Shown: positions 29,497-39,449 of the stretch, piece after piece
Numbering within the stretch: position 1 is the first letter of the stretch
How the letters are laid out: each line of letters opens with the position of its first letter
Assembly (NCBI RefSeq): GCF_900104815.1
Contig: NZ_FNTD01000004.1
Location: 744,001-808,000, forward strand
Source of the DNA: Streptomyces misionensis
GTDB lineage: Bacteria; Actinomycetota; Actinomycetes; Streptomycetales; Streptomycetaceae
DNA: 64,000 nucleotides
Reading direction: 5' to 3'
Made by a program: the position numbers and the translations under genes
Notes under the pieces: generated by a model
Seen by the model: the letters and a program-made list of their open reading frames with translations, nothing else
Database searches by the model: none
What the model was told of the DNA's origin: nothing

Positions 29497-32400
29497 GAAC
29501 ATGACTGGCCCGGCCATGGCCAGCGTGAACGCCGAAGTCAGCAAGGCAGGCCGCGGCATGGCCGCCTTCCACAAGACCGCGTTGATCGCCGGTGCCGGGC
29601 TCGCCGCGATCGGCGTCGAGTCGGTCAAGATGGCATCGAAGTTCGACGCTGCGATGGCGCAGCTTCACACGCAGGCCGGCGTGTCGCAGGACAAGATCGC
29701 CGGGTTGAAGCAGGGAGTCCTCGACCTCGCCGGCAAAGTTGGACAGGACCCCGACAGCCTCGCCGAGTCGCTGTACCACGTGGAATCGAACTTCGAGTCC
29801 ATGGGCATCAGCAGCAGCAAGGCGCTGAAGCTCACCGAGACCGCGGCGAAGGGCGCCACAGTCGGGCACGCGGACCTGGTCGACGTCACCAACGCGCTGA
29901 CCGCGGCCGTCGCCTCCAGCATCCCCGGCGTGCAGAACTTCGACAAGGCGATGGGCGTCCTCAACGCCACCGTCGGCGTCGGCGACATGAAGATGCAGGA
30001 CCTCGCCAACGCGTTCAGCAGCGGCATGGTCGCCACCGTCAAGGGCTTCGGCCTGTCCATCACCGACGTCGGCGCCGCCCTCGCAGTCTTCGGCGACAAC
30101 AACATCCGCGGCTCGCTGGCCGGCAACCAGCTCCGCATGTCGGTTATGGCCCTGGCCCACCCGGTGGCCACCGCAGGCGACGCGCTCCAGCGCCTGGGCC
30201 TCCAGCAGGACACCCTCTCGAAGGACATGCAGCGGGGCGGTCTGAAGCTCGCTCTGGAGGACCTGGTCGGCCACATGAAGAAGGCCGGGATCTCGTCCAA
30301 GGAGCAGGGCGACATCATCACCCAGGCGTTCGGCCGGAAAGCCGGCGCGGGCCTCAACGTCCTCGTCAGCCAGATGGACCGCCTGGAGTCGAAGTACCCG
30401 GCGCTGGCCGAGGGCGCCAACAAGTTCGGGGACGCGTGGGCTGGCACGCAGAAGACGTTCGCGTTCCAGATGAAGGCGCTCCAGGCGTCGTTCGACGCGC
30501 TGATGATCACGCTGGGGAACAAGCTCATCCCGCCGTTGCAGTCGTTCGTCAGCCTCATGCTCGCGCACAAGTCCGCCACCACCGCCGCGGTCGCCGCGCT
30601 CGGCGGGCTCCTCGCCGCCACCGTCGCCGTGTCCGCCGCGATGAAGGCAGCCGCCGCGGCCCAGATGCTGTGGTCGGCCAGCGGCCGGGGGCTCGCCGCG
30701 CTCGCGGGCGTGTTCGAGTCGGTAGCGCTCAAGGCCATGTACATGAAGCAGGCGTTCGTCGCGGCCGGCGGCGGCATTGCCGGGCTGAAGGCGGCGTTCG
30801 CTGAGCTGAGCATGCTCGGTAAGGCCGCGGTGATCACGGCCGGGCTCGCGGCTGTGGTCGCGGGCGTGATGGCGCTGTCGCAGGTCGGGAAGCGGACGCC
30901 GCCGGACATCGACCGAATGACGACCGCCCTCGGGAAGCTGGGCACCACCGGGCAGGTCACCGGCGAGGCCCTGAGGGTCTTCGGCAAGGGCCTGGGCGAC
31001 CTCGCCTACGACGTCGACCGGGTGGCCGGCAAGTCGTCCGGGATGGACGCGTTCAACGACACCATGAACAAGGTCTTCACCTTGGGCATGGCGCACTCCA
31101 ACAGCCTGAACATGGCCAAGGAGGACATCGACGCCCTCGACAAGTCGCTCGCGAGTCTGGTCAGTGGTGGCAAGGCGCAGCTTGCGGCGGCGGCCCTGTC
31201 GAAGATCGAGGACGCCTACGCGAAGAAGGGCGGCGACCCGAAGAAGCTCGTCGGGGAGTTGGACGACTACAAGGCCGCGCTGGCGTCGTCGTCGCTCCAG
31301 GAGGAGCTGACCGCTAAGTCCATGGGCCTGTTCGGGGACGCCGCCGTATCAACGCAGAAGGCACTCGACGCCGAGAACCAGTCCGCGCAGGGCCTTGAGC
31401 AGTCCATCATGGCGTTGAACCAGGTGCACCGCGGTGCGTTCGACGCGGAGACGGCCTTCTACCAGGCCATCAGCGACGCCACCAAGGCCATCAAGGAGAA
31501 CGGCCGCACCCTCAGCCTCGGCAGTGAGGCGGGCCGAAAGAACCGCGACGTCCTCTCGCAGCTCGCCGCGAAGACCGAAGACCTGGTCGACAAGAAGCTG
31601 AAGGAGAAGGCCAGCTGGGACCAGGTCGACAAGATCTACGAGAAGGGCCGCAAGACCCTGATCTCCGTCGCCGAGCAGATGGGCGACACCAAGTCGCAGG
31701 CCGAGAAGCTCGCGGACACCCTGCTGAAGGCGCCCGAGGCGAAGAAGCTGAAGCTCCAGGTCGATGACAAGCAGGCCACCGCCGACCTGAATGCCTTCAA
31801 CGCGGCCGTGCGGAAGGCGCCCGGCTCGAAGTCGGTGACGCTGTCGACGCTCAGCAAGACCGCTGAGTCGGTGCTGGAGGCGTTCGGGTACAAGGTCACG
31901 CACCTGAAGAACGGCAAGGTCACCGTGTCGGCTGCCGCGGGCGGCGCGCTCGGCACCATCGCCAGCGTCGCCGCAGCCATCCGCGCCCTGAACGGCCGAA
32001 CCGCCACCACCTACGTCAAGACGGTCCGGCTCGGCGGCAGCAGCATGTGGAGCAGCAAGCCCATGCCCTCAGCGGCCACGGGCGGGCTGATTCCCCGGTA
32101 TGCGGACGGTGGCGACGTCCAGCACTTCCCCGACGGCGGGTACATCCAGGGCCCGGGGAGCGGCACCTCGGACAGCATCCTCGCCCTCCTGGGCTCGGGC
32201 GCGGTGGCCCGAGTCTCCAACACCGAGTACGTGATCAAGGCGGCGGCCGTCCAGAAGTACGGCGTGCACATGCTCGACGCCATCAACCAGGGCAGGCTGC
32301 CGGTCGCGCACTTGGCCGGCGGTGGCCTCAGCCAGGGCGCGAAGGACGCTCGTAAGCAGCTCAGCGGCTCGTTCGGCATCAGCTCGTTCGGGCGGATGGC

Positions 32401-33484
32401 CGGATACCACAGGACCCCGTTCGAGCACGGTCTCGCCACACCGGACAGCGTGGACTCCCTGGTGTCGAGCCTCAACGATGCCGCGAGCAAGATCAAGGCC
32501 GCGTTCAGTGGGAAGACCGAATCGAACCTGCTCAAGCACCTGAACAGCGTCGGCAAGTCCCTGCTGGGCTACGAGAAGCAGCTGACGAAGGTCACCGCGA
32601 GCCTGGCGACGGCGAAGGACAAGCTCAACTCGTTGAAGGACTCCGCGAGTCAGCTGTCTGACTCGATCAAGAGCAACCTGATCAGCAGCGCGAACGTCAC
32701 CAAGGCGGCGTCGGGCGCCGACGGCGGGACCGTCACCCTCGGCACCATCCGCACCGGCCTGTCCGTGTCCCGCGACAAGGTGACCGCGTTCGCCAATGCG
32801 CTCAAGCAGCTCGCATCGAGGGGCTTCTCCAAGTCCGTCATCCAGCAGGTCGCCGAGGCCGGCATCGACGGTGGCGGTCTGGAGACCGCGGGCGCACTGC
32901 TGACGGCGTCGGCGTCCGAGGTGTCGTCCATCAACTCGATGCAGTCGCAGATCGAGTCGGCGGCTGGGTCGGCTGGGAAGACGACGGCGGACTCGGTGTA
33001 CGCGACGGCGATCAAGGACCAGACCGCGGCGGTGAAGAAGCTCGCCGACCAGCAGTCGAAGCTCCAGAAGTCCATGGACAAGCTCGCGGCGTCCATGGAG
33101 AAGCTGATCAGCAAGGCGCTGAAGGGCAAGGCCGCGGGCGGCATCGTCGGCGCCGCCGCGAATGGTGGCCTGCGCTCGAACCTGACGTGGGTGGGCGAGC
33201 AGGGGCCCGAACTGCTGGACCTGCCCGCCGGATCGCGGGTGTGGTCGAACCCGGACTCGCAGCGGATGGTGCAGACCCCGTGGGCGTCCATGCTCAACGC
33301 CCCGCGCCGCGCGGCCACCGCTCCCGTGGTCGCGCCGTCCAGTTCGGAACCCCAGCGGATCATCTTGGAAATCCGGGCGGGCGACAGCGGCCGGTACACC
33401 GAGTTCCTGGTCAGCGAACTGCGCAAGGCGGTCAAGACACGCGGCTCCATCGAAGCCACCTTCGCGCCGCCCCGCGGCCGATAG
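29462..33484 (+). CDS. Tape measure protein, 1340 aa
   Basis: ATG at 29462 overlaps the end of the chaperone fusion. It is the longest gene in the window. A helical Ala/Lys/Leu-rich N-terminus is followed by hydrophobic, membrane-like segments (about 355-470; TAAVAALGGLLAATVAVSAA, AVITAGLAAVVAGVMAL), a long coiled region, and Gly-rich segments near 870-960 (SAATGGLIPRYADGGD; YIQGPGSGTSDSILALLGSG) and again near 1220-1260. The length would predict a tail of about 200 nm using the usual 1.5 angstrom per residue rule. No lytic peptidase domain is obvious. Confidence 0.93.
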   Translation: MTNVVEILITAKNMTGPAMASVNAEVSKAGRGMAAFHKTALIAGAGLAAIGVESVKMASKFDAAMAQLHTQAGVSQDKIAGLKQGVLDLAGKVGQDPDSLAESLYHVESNFESMGISSSKALKLTETAAKGATVGHADLVDVTNALTAAVASSIPGVQNFDKAMGVLNATVGVGDMKMQDLANAFSSGMVATVKGFGLSITDVGAALAVFGDNNIRGSLAGNQLRMSVMALAHPVATAGDALQRLGLQQDTLSKDMQRGGLKLALEDLVGHMKKAGISSKEQGDIITQAFGRKAGAGLNVLVSQMDRLESKYPALAEGANKFGDAWAGTQKTFAFQMKALQASFDALMITLGNKLIPPLQSFVSLMLAHKSATTAAVAALGGLLAATVAVSAAMKAAAAAQMLWSASGRGLAALAGVFESVALKAMYMKQAFVAAGGGIAGLKAAFAELSMLGKAAVITAGLAAVVAGVMALSQVGKRTPPDIDRMTTALGKLGTTGQVTGEALRVFGKGLGDLAYDVDRVAGKSSGMDAFNDTMNKVFTLGMAHSNSLNMAKEDIDALDKSLASLVSGGKAQLAAAALSKIEDAYAKKGGDPKKLVGELDDYKAALASSSLQEELTAKSMGLFGDAAVSTQKALDAENQSAQGLEQSIMALNQVHRGAFDAETAFYQAISDATKAIKENGRTLSLGSEAGRKNRDVLSQLAAKTEDLVDKKLKEKASWDQVDKIYEKGRKTLISVAEQMGDTKSQAEKLADTLLKAPEAKKLKLQVDDKQATADLNAFNAAVRKAPGSKSVTLSTLSKTAESVLEAFGYKVTHLKNGKVTVSAAAGGALGTIASVAAAIRALNGRTATTYVKTVRLGGSSMWSSKPMPSAATGGLIPRYADGGDVQHFPDGGYIQGPGSGTSDSILALLGSGAVARVSNTEYVIKAAAVQKYGVHMLDAINQGRLPVAHLAGGGLSQGAKDARKQLSGSFGISSFGRMAGYHRTPFEHGLATPDSVDSLVSSLNDAASKIKAAFSGKTESNLLKHLNSVGKSLLGYEKQLTKVTASLATAKDKLNSLKDSASQLSDSIKSNLISSANVTKAASGADGGTVTLGTIRTGLSVSRDKVTAFANALKQLASRGFSKSVIQQVAEAGIDGGGLETAGALLTASASEVSSINSMQSQIESAAGSAGKTTADSVYATAIKDQTAAVKKLADQQSKLQKSMDKLAASMEKLISKALKGKAAGGIVGAAANGGLRSNLTWVGEQGPELLDLPAGSRVWSNPDSQRMVQTPWASMLNAPRRAATAPVVAPSSSEPQRIILEIRAGDSGRYTEFLVSELRKAVKTRGSIEATFAPPRGR

Positions 33485-33496
33485 AGAGGAACGCAA

Positions 33497-34000
33497 GTGC
33501 ATCGCTACAAGGTGTGGAACGGGCCGATGCCGACCACGGCGGCCCAGCAGAAGGTGACGACGGGCACGGCGATCAAGACCATGCTTCAGATCGCGCTGCC
33601 GAGCACGAGGCAGATCCAGCTGATCAGCTGGGGGTTCACCCTGGACGCCGTTCCTGCGTCGGCCGGTCAGGTGGAGTTGATCCAGACCGATGTGGCCGCC
33701 ACGGTCACCGCGCACGTGGCCACCGGCCTCCAGCCGCTCGACCCGAACGCGCCGGCCAGCCTCATGACTCTGAGCACAACTGGCACCGGCTACACGGCGA
33801 CCGCCGAGGGCACTGTCACCGCGACCCGCACGTTCGACACCAACTTGGTGCCGCCCGCTGCCGGGGCGACGGACATCAACTACTACTACCAGTGGATGCC
33901 CGACGAGCGGCCCATCGTCGCCGCCGGGAAGTTCCTCCGCGTCCGGGCCACGTTCGGGGCCGCGGTCAACATGACGACGTTCGTGACCTGGGACGAGTAG
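33497..34000 (+). CDS. Minor structural protein, 167 aa
   Basis: GTG at 33497 follows AGAGAGGAA. The protein is beta-rich, Thr/Ala-rich, with IALPSTRQIQLISWGFTLDA and VATRTFDTN-like segments, and ends FGAAVNMTTFVTWDE. A place just after the tape measure suggests a distal tail or baseplate component. It resembles a family of actinophage minor tail proteins; function unknown. Confidence 0.65.
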   Translation: MHRYKVWNGPMPTTAAQQKVTTGTAIKTMLQIALPSTRQIQLISWGFTLDAVPASAGQVELIQTDVAATVTAHVATGLQPLDPNAPASLMTLSTTGTGYTATAEGTVTATRTFDTNLVPPAAGATDINYYYQWMPDERPIVAAGKFLRVRATFGAAVNMTTFVTWDE

Positions 34001-34003
34001 CCG

Positions 34004-36862
34004 ATGCCTGGAGGTGGTCTCGCAGCTCGGGTGATGGGCTGGCAGCGACGCATGGGCGTCACGGCCGGTCCCCTCGGCGCGTCCGGAGAGGCGTCCACTG
34101 GCGATCCGGTCACGGTCGAACTACTCGTGTCCGGCGCCTGGGTGGACATCACGAGCTATGCGCTGGTCCGGGACGACAGCGGCACCATCAGCATCACCAG
34201 CGGCATCCGCGACGAGGGCTCACAGACCGAGGCCGGAACCTGCTCGCTGGAGTTGAAGAACCAGGACGGCAGGTTCTCGCCGAGGAACCCGATGGGCCCG
34301 TACTACGGCGCCATCGGCCGCAACACGCCCATCCGGATCAGCGTCCCGGACGGCGTCGGCGGCAAGTCGTACCGCATCTGGGGCGAGGTCTCCTCCTGGG
34401 CGCCCGGCTGGGACACGTCCGGCACCGACGTCTACACCAACGTCTCCGCCAACGGCATCCTCCAGCGCCTCGCGCAGGGCCCGGCGCCGGCGCACAGCGT
34501 CATCTACAACGCGATCACGAACCCGCAGCCGTCGGGGCTGGTGGCGTACTGGCCGTGCGAGGACGCCACGGGGTCCACGTCGCTGGCGTCGGCGCTGACG
34601 TCGGGCTCGCCGATGAGCTGGACTGGCACGCCCAACCTGGCGTCGTACAGCGGGTTCGCGGCGTCCGATCCGCTGCCGGACCTGTCGGCGGCCACCCTGT
34701 CCGGCGGCGTCGCCGCCTACGCTGACCCGACCGCGACGCAGGTGCGGTTCTTGGCCTACATCCCGGCGTCGGGCCTGTCGGACGGCAAGGTGCTCTGCTC
34801 CATCAGCCAGCAGGACTACGCGGCCGGGTCGCCGCAGTTCTGGGAGCTGTACTACTCCACCACCGACGCCAGCAACTCGCTGGTGCTGCGGTCGTGTGCG
34901 TCGGACGGCACCGCCCTGGGGGCGATCCTCCCGCACACCCTCGACGTGCGCGGGCGCCTGCTGTACGTCTCGGTGGAGATGCAGGAGACCGGTGCGGACA
35001 TCACCCGCGCGATCCGGCTGGTGGACGTCACCTCGGGCCGCGTGTACAGCGCCAACGACACCCAGTTCGTGACCCAGCTGACCCGCGTCACCAAGCTGAG
35101 CTTCGGCACGGCGTCCCGCAGCGCCGTCGGCCTCCTCGGCACCGCCACCCTGCCCGGCGTCGCCATCGGCCACGTCACCGTCGAAAGCCAGATCACCGCC
35201 ATCGGCGCGCTCGGGGTGCGTCTCAACCCGATCGGCGAGACCGCGGGCCGCCGAATACAGCGGCTGTGCGGGGAGGCCGGGCTCGCGTGCGAGTGGGTCG
35301 GCGACCTGGACGACACCGTGCCGATGGGCGCGCAGGGCAAGGCGAATCTGCTGTCGCTGGTGCAGGAGTGCGCGCTCGCCGACGGTGGCCTGCTGTACGA
35401 GACGCGGGGCGCGCTCGGCCTCGGCTACCGCACCCGCGCCAGCCTCTACAACCAGGACCCGGCGCTCGTCCTGGACTACCCGTCCGCCCAGCTTGCTGCT
35501 GTGCCGACGCCGGTTGAGGATGACCGCTACATCCAAAACAAGATCACCGTCACCTGCGGTGGCGTCACCGCGACCTACGAGCAGACCACCGGCACCCTCA
35601 GCACCCAGCTCCCGCCGGCCGGTGTCGGCGAGTACGGGCAGGACACGACGCTGAACCTCGCGGCCACGGACTCGGGCACGCTCCAAGACCAGGCGGCGTG
35701 GCGAGTGCACCTCGGCACCGTGGACGAGGCCCGCTTCCCCAGCATCTCCGTGAACCTCGCGCACCCGTCGATCAGCCCGGACATGCGGCGCGCGATCCTC
35801 GCCATGCGCCCCGGCGACCGCATCCAAATCACCAACCCCCCACCGTGGTTGCCGCCGGACACCATCGACCAACTCGTCATCGGCGTCAGCGAGACGCTCA
35901 CCCACTTCGAGCACAAGCTCACCTTCAACTGCCAGCCGGCCAGCCCGTACTCGTACGTCGGCATCCTCGACACCACCGCGCGCATCGACACCGACGGCTC
36001 ACAGATCCTCGGTCCCCTCACCCCGACCACCACCCTTTTCAGCGTGCAGCCCACAGACCCCTACGACATCCTCTGGACCACCGACCCAGCCGATGTCCCG
36101 GTCGACATCCAGGCTGGCGGGGAGGTCATGCGCGTCACCTCCATCAGCGACATCGTCGCCGACGCGTTCACGCGGACCGTCACGGGCGGCTGGGGTACCA
36201 ACGGCACCATCACGTGGTCTACGACCGGCGGCACCGCGAGCGACTACTCGGTGAACGGCAGCGCGGGAGCCCATCTCCTGCCGACCGCGAACCTCGCGCA
36301 CTACTCCTACTTCGCGACGACCATCGCCGATGTCGACTGCTACGTCAGCGTCACCACCGACCAGCTTCCGGCCGGCGACAGCCTGGTAGGCGGTCTCACC
36401 GCTCGCTTCATCAACGTCAGCAACCTGTACATGGCGCAGGTGCGGTTCACCACGGCAGCCCAGGTGGCCGTTGCCATCGTCAAACGGGTCAACGCCGTGG
36501 AGACGACCCTCGGCAGCTACACCATGCCCGCCACCGCGTTTGTCGCGGGGACCGTCTACCGGCTGCGGTTCAAGGTGAAGGGCAGCTCACTGAAGGCCAA
36601 GATCTGGCTGGCGACGGACGCCGAACCAGCCGCCTGGGCGGTGTCCGTCCTGGACACCGACCTGATCAGCACAGGATTCCTCAGCACGCGGTCCTTCTCC
36701 GGTCCGGCCAGTACGAACACCAACCCGAGCATCCTCTACGACGACTACCGGATCGTCAGCCCGCAGCTGTTCCAGGTGATCCGCAGCATCAACGGCGTCG
36801 TGAAATCTCATCCCGCAGGCGAGGCGATCTCGCTCGCTCACCCCACCGTCCTCGCCCTGTAA
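34004..36862 (+). CDS. Large minor tail protein / tail-tip protein, 952 aa
   Basis: ATG at 34004. Residues 1-160 (VTVELLVSGAWVDITSYALV; AGTCSLELKNQDGRFSPRNP; GEVSSWAPGWDTSGTDVYTN) resemble the distal tail and adhesion-type segments of actinophage tail proteins. Residues about 170-400 look like a lectin-type jelly roll (SGLVAYWPCEDATGSTSLAS). A middle domain around 425-640 is hub-like (GETAGRRIQRLCGEAGLACE). A second jelly-roll domain at about 715-930 follows (DAFTRTVTGGWGTNG). It is likely to help form the tail tip and bind the host surface. Confidence 0.8.
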   Translation: MPGGGLAARVMGWQRRMGVTAGPLGASGEASTGDPVTVELLVSGAWVDITSYALVRDDSGTISITSGIRDEGSQTEAGTCSLELKNQDGRFSPRNPMGPYYGAIGRNTPIRISVPDGVGGKSYRIWGEVSSWAPGWDTSGTDVYTNVSANGILQRLAQGPAPAHSVIYNAITNPQPSGLVAYWPCEDATGSTSLASALTSGSPMSWTGTPNLASYSGFAASDPLPDLSAATLSGGVAAYADPTATQVRFLAYIPASGLSDGKVLCSISQQDYAAGSPQFWELYYSTTDASNSLVLRSCASDGTALGAILPHTLDVRGRLLYVSVEMQETGADITRAIRLVDVTSGRVYSANDTQFVTQLTRVTKLSFGTASRSAVGLLGTATLPGVAIGHVTVESQITAIGALGVRLNPIGETAGRRIQRLCGEAGLACEWVGDLDDTVPMGAQGKANLLSLVQECALADGGLLYETRGALGLGYRTRASLYNQDPALVLDYPSAQLAAVPTPVEDDRYIQNKITVTCGGVTATYEQTTGTLSTQLPPAGVGEYGQDTTLNLAATDSGTLQDQAAWRVHLGTVDEARFPSISVNLAHPSISPDMRRAILAMRPGDRIQITNPPPWLPPDTIDQLVIGVSETLTHFEHKLTFNCQPASPYSYVGILDTTARIDTDGSQILGPLTPTTTLFSVQPTDPYDILWTTDPADVPVDIQAGGEVMRVTSISDIVADAFTRTVTGGWGTNGTITWSTTGGTASDYSVNGSAGAHLLPTANLAHYSYFATTIADVDCYVSVTTDQLPAGDSLVGGLTARFINVSNLYMAQVRFTTAAQVAVAIVKRVNAVETTLGSYTMPATAFVAGTVYRLRFKVKGSSLKAKIWLATDAEPAAWAVSVLDTDLISTGFLSTRSFSGPASTNTNPSILYDDYRIVSPQLFQVIRSINGVVKSHPAGEAISLAHPTVLAL

Positions 36863-36871
36863 GGAGCCAGC

Positions 36872-37426
36872 GTGCCCGAGGCATACCCGAATCTCGTCGC
36901 CGGTCAGCGGCTCACCGCGAGCCTGCTGCGAAGCATGCAGCCGCAAGTCGCCCGGAAGACCGCTGACACGGCACTGTCTGCCACGACGACGCAGACGCTG
37001 GACCCGCACTTGCAGTTCACCGCCGAGGCCAACTCGGTGTATGTGTTCGACGGCTGGCTCGCCTACGACTCCGACATCGCCGCCGACCTGGTCATCGCCT
37101 TCAGCACCCCCTCGGGGACGAAGGGCAAGTGGTGCGGTTTCGGAACCGGCACCACGGTGATCTCCGGAACCAGCGGAAACGCCACCCAGCAGAACGCGGT
37201 CAGCACCTGGGGCTACACGGTCCGCGTCGAGTACACGGACATCGCCTCGCCCAGGACTTTCGGCGGCCTCAATGTCGGCAACCCCGAATCCATCTACCTG
37301 TACGGCACAGCCCGTTTCGGGCCGACAGGCGGCACATGGGGACTGACCTGGGCACAGGCAGTCTCCACCGCCTCAGCCACCACCGTCTACACCGACAGCT
37401 GGCTCAAAGCCCAGCGCATCGCATAG
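36872..37426 (+). CDS. Tail fibre / receptor-binding-like protein, 184 aa
   Basis: GTG at 36872 follows AAGGAGCC. The N-terminus (YPNLVAGQRLTASLLRSMQP) is a common attachment segment of actinophage fibre proteins. The rest is beta-rich (LQFTAEANSVYVFDGWLAYD; IYLYGTARFGPTGGTWGLTW). The position after the tail-tip gene supports a host-recognition role. Confidence 0.7.
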   Translation: MPEAYPNLVAGQRLTASLLRSMQPQVARKTADTALSATTTQTLDPHLQFTAEANSVYVFDGWLAYDSDIAADLVIAFSTPSGTKGKWCGFGTGTTVISGTSGNATQQNAVSTWGYTVRVEYTDIASPRTFGGLNVGNPESIYLYGTARFGPTGGTWGLTWAQAVSTASATTVYTDSWLKAQRIA

Positions 37427-37436
37427 GAGCACACAC

Positions 37437-37634
37437 ATGGCGCAGTACATCGTCACCGGCCGCAACACGAGCGGCGAGGGCATCGTCGCCGTCACGGTTA
37501 GCGCGATCAACCAGGACAGCCAGGTCGTCGCGGACTTGGATGTCGTGGCCGCCCTCCGCAGCCTGCTGGCCGGCGCGCCGGGGGTCGTCTCCGTCGGCGC
37601 GCAGAAGTACGAGCAGGTCATCACCAACGTCTGA
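37437..37634 (+). CDS. Small tail-region protein, 65 aa
   Basis: ATG at 37437 follows TAGGAGCAC. The product is beta-rich and small (AQYIVTGRNTSGEGIVAVTV; LAGAPGVVSVGAQKYEQVIT). Unknown family; probably a virion accessory or fibre chaperone. Confidence 0.6.
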   Translation: MAQYIVTGRNTSGEGIVAVTVSAINQDSQVVADLDVVAALRSLLAGAPGVVSVGAQKYEQVITNV

Positions 37635-37651
37635 CTGTCCCTGGAGGGCAC

Positions 37652-38554
37652 GTGAGCACCACCCCCAAGTACGGCCGGCGCGCACCGAAGCGCGCCGCCG
37701 CGATTCCCTTCTCCCGGATCCGTACCGGGCAGATACCCACCCACCCGGTGCCCATCGACCACCTCGGTGCCACCGGCTGGGAGATGCTCGGCAACGACCG
37801 GGCCGGGGACTGCGTCGCGGTGACGTGGGCCAACGTTCGCAGACTCGTCACCTCGGTGGCCGGCGCCGAGAACTACCCGTCGCAGGACGAGGTGTGGGCC
37901 GTCTACAAGACGCAGAACTCCGACTTCGACCCCAGCGGTGACGAGTCCACCAACGGGCCCGGCTCCTCGGCCGACGGCGGCATGGACATCCAGACGCTGC
38001 TGGAGTACCTCGTCAAGCACGGCGGCCCCGACGGCGTGAAGGCGCTCGCGTTCGCCCGCGTCGACCCGACCAACACCGAAGAGGTCAAGGCCGCGATCGC
38101 GATCTTCGGGTACGTGTGGACGGGCATCGTCGTCCAGGACGCCAACATGACCCAGTTCAACACCGGACGCCCGTGGGACTACGTCGCCCGGTCGGCGGAC
38201 GACGGCGGCCACTCCGTCATCACCGGCGGCTACGGCACTCCCGGCAAGGGCGCGCTCGGCGGCGACGAGCGGTTCATCACCTGGGCGCAGGAGACCTCGT
38301 TCACCGATCGGTTCTGGTCCCGGAAGGTGGAGGAGGCCTGGGTCGTCATCTGGCCCGAGCACCTGTCGCATCCGGCGTTCCTCCAGGGCGTCGACCTGAA
38401 CGCGCTCGCCGCCGACTACCAGGCCATCACCGGCAAGCCGTTCCCCGCCGTCATCCCGCCGCAGCCCACCCCGACCCCGACGCCCGCGCCGGATGTAACC
38501 GCCGAGCAGCTCGCAACGAGCATCCGCGGCCTGCTCACCCAGAACGGAGTCTGA
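37652..38554 (+). CDS. Papain-like cysteine peptidase-domain protein, 300 aa
   Basis: GTG at 37652 follows CTGGAGGG. It has a candidate nucleophile C54 in LGNDRAGDCVAVTWANVRRL and a candidate H187 in DDGGHSVITGGYG, followed by FITWAQETSFTDRF, in the order expected for papain/C39-like folds. The last 45 residues are a Pro/Thr linker and a short helix. Encoded between the fibre genes and the endolysin, it may cut peptidoglycan cross-links or process a virion protein. Catalysis is inferred from motif order only. Confidence 0.65.
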   Translation: MSTTPKYGRRAPKRAAAIPFSRIRTGQIPTHPVPIDHLGATGWEMLGNDRAGDCVAVTWANVRRLVTSVAGAENYPSQDEVWAVYKTQNSDFDPSGDESTNGPGSSADGGMDIQTLLEYLVKHGGPDGVKALAFARVDPTNTEEVKAAIAIFGYVWTGIVVQDANMTQFNTGRPWDYVARSADDGGHSVITGGYGTPGKGALGGDERFITWAQETSFTDRFWSRKVEEAWVVIWPEHLSHPAFLQGVDLNALAADYQAITGKPFPAVIPPQPTPTPTPAPDVTAEQLATSIRGLLTQNGV

Positions 38555-38556
38555 CC

Positions 38557-39438
38557 ATGGCCACCTGCCGGGGCATCGACGTCTCGTCGTACCAGGCCAC
38601 CGACTACTCGACCGCGGGCCTCTCGTTCGTCGGGATCAAGGTCACCGAGGGCCTGTCGTACGTGAACCCGCATTGGACCGGCCAGCGGGCCACGGCCCGC
38701 ACTGCCGGGCTGGTGACGATCTTCTACCACTACCCGCACATCGCGAACTCGGCGACAGCCGAAGCCGACTACTTCCTGTCCCAGATCAAGCTCGCGCCGG
38801 GCGACGTCCTCGCTCTGGACTGGGAGTGGTACGGGCAGAACGTCACCAACCAGCAGGCCCGCGCCTACAAGACGACGTGGCTCGCCCACGTGAAGGCCAA
38901 GGCGCCCGGGCACCGCGTCATCATGTACTGCGACCGCAGCGTGTGGACGACCGTAGACACCGACTCCAACGCCGGGGACGGCCTATGGATCGCCGACTAC
39001 GTCACCGCGGGCAAGCCCCGCATCAAGGCGAAGTGGCTGTTTCACCAGTACAGCTCCAATCCCGTCGACCAGGACGTGGCGAACTTCGCCGACCAGGCCG
39101 CGCTGAAGGCGTGGGCCAACCCGACGGCGCCGAAGCCGCCGGCCCCGACGCCGGCGGTGTCGCTCGCGCACGTTGTCGCGGCGGCCCGGAAGGACCCGTC
39201 CGCGCCGCAGGGCCACACCACGTACAAGGCGGAGGTGCTGGTCGTAGAGAAGGCGCTTCGCTCCGAGGGCCTGCTGGCCGCGCAGTACGTGGACGGCTCG
39301 TTCGGCTCGCTCACCGTGAACGCGTACGCGCGCTGGCAGCGCGCGCTCGGCTACTCGGGGTCGGCCGCCGACGGCATCCCCGGCAAGACCTCCCTCACGA
39401 AGCTCGGCGCCAAGCACGGCTTCACCGTCACCACCTGA
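38557..39438 (+). CDS. Endolysin: GH25 muramidase with C-terminal wall-binding domain, 293 aa
   Basis: ATG at 38557. The GH25 core spans about 4-185, with GIDVSSYQ (D8), the catalytic pair D88 and E90 in LALDWEWYG, and LWIADYV; it would cut the glycan of host peptidoglycan from inside. After a Pro/Ala linker, residues about 205-290 (VVEKALRSEGLLAAQYVDGS; NAYARWQRALGYSGSAADGI) form a peptidoglycan-binding domain. There is no signal peptide, so release should depend on the holin encoded next. Confidence 0.93.
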   Translation: MATCRGIDVSSYQATDYSTAGLSFVGIKVTEGLSYVNPHWTGQRATARTAGLVTIFYHYPHIANSATAEADYFLSQIKLAPGDVLALDWEWYGQNVTNQQARAYKTTWLAHVKAKAPGHRVIMYCDRSVWTTVDTDSNAGDGLWIADYVTAGKPRIKAKWLFHQYSSNPVDQDVANFADQAALKAWANPTAPKPPAPTPAVSLAHVVAAARKDPSAPQGHTTYKAEVLVVEKALRSEGLLAAQYVDGSFGSLTVNAYARWQRALGYSGSAADGIPGKTSLTKLGAKHGFTVTT

Positions 39439-39449
39439 AGGACTCCCTC

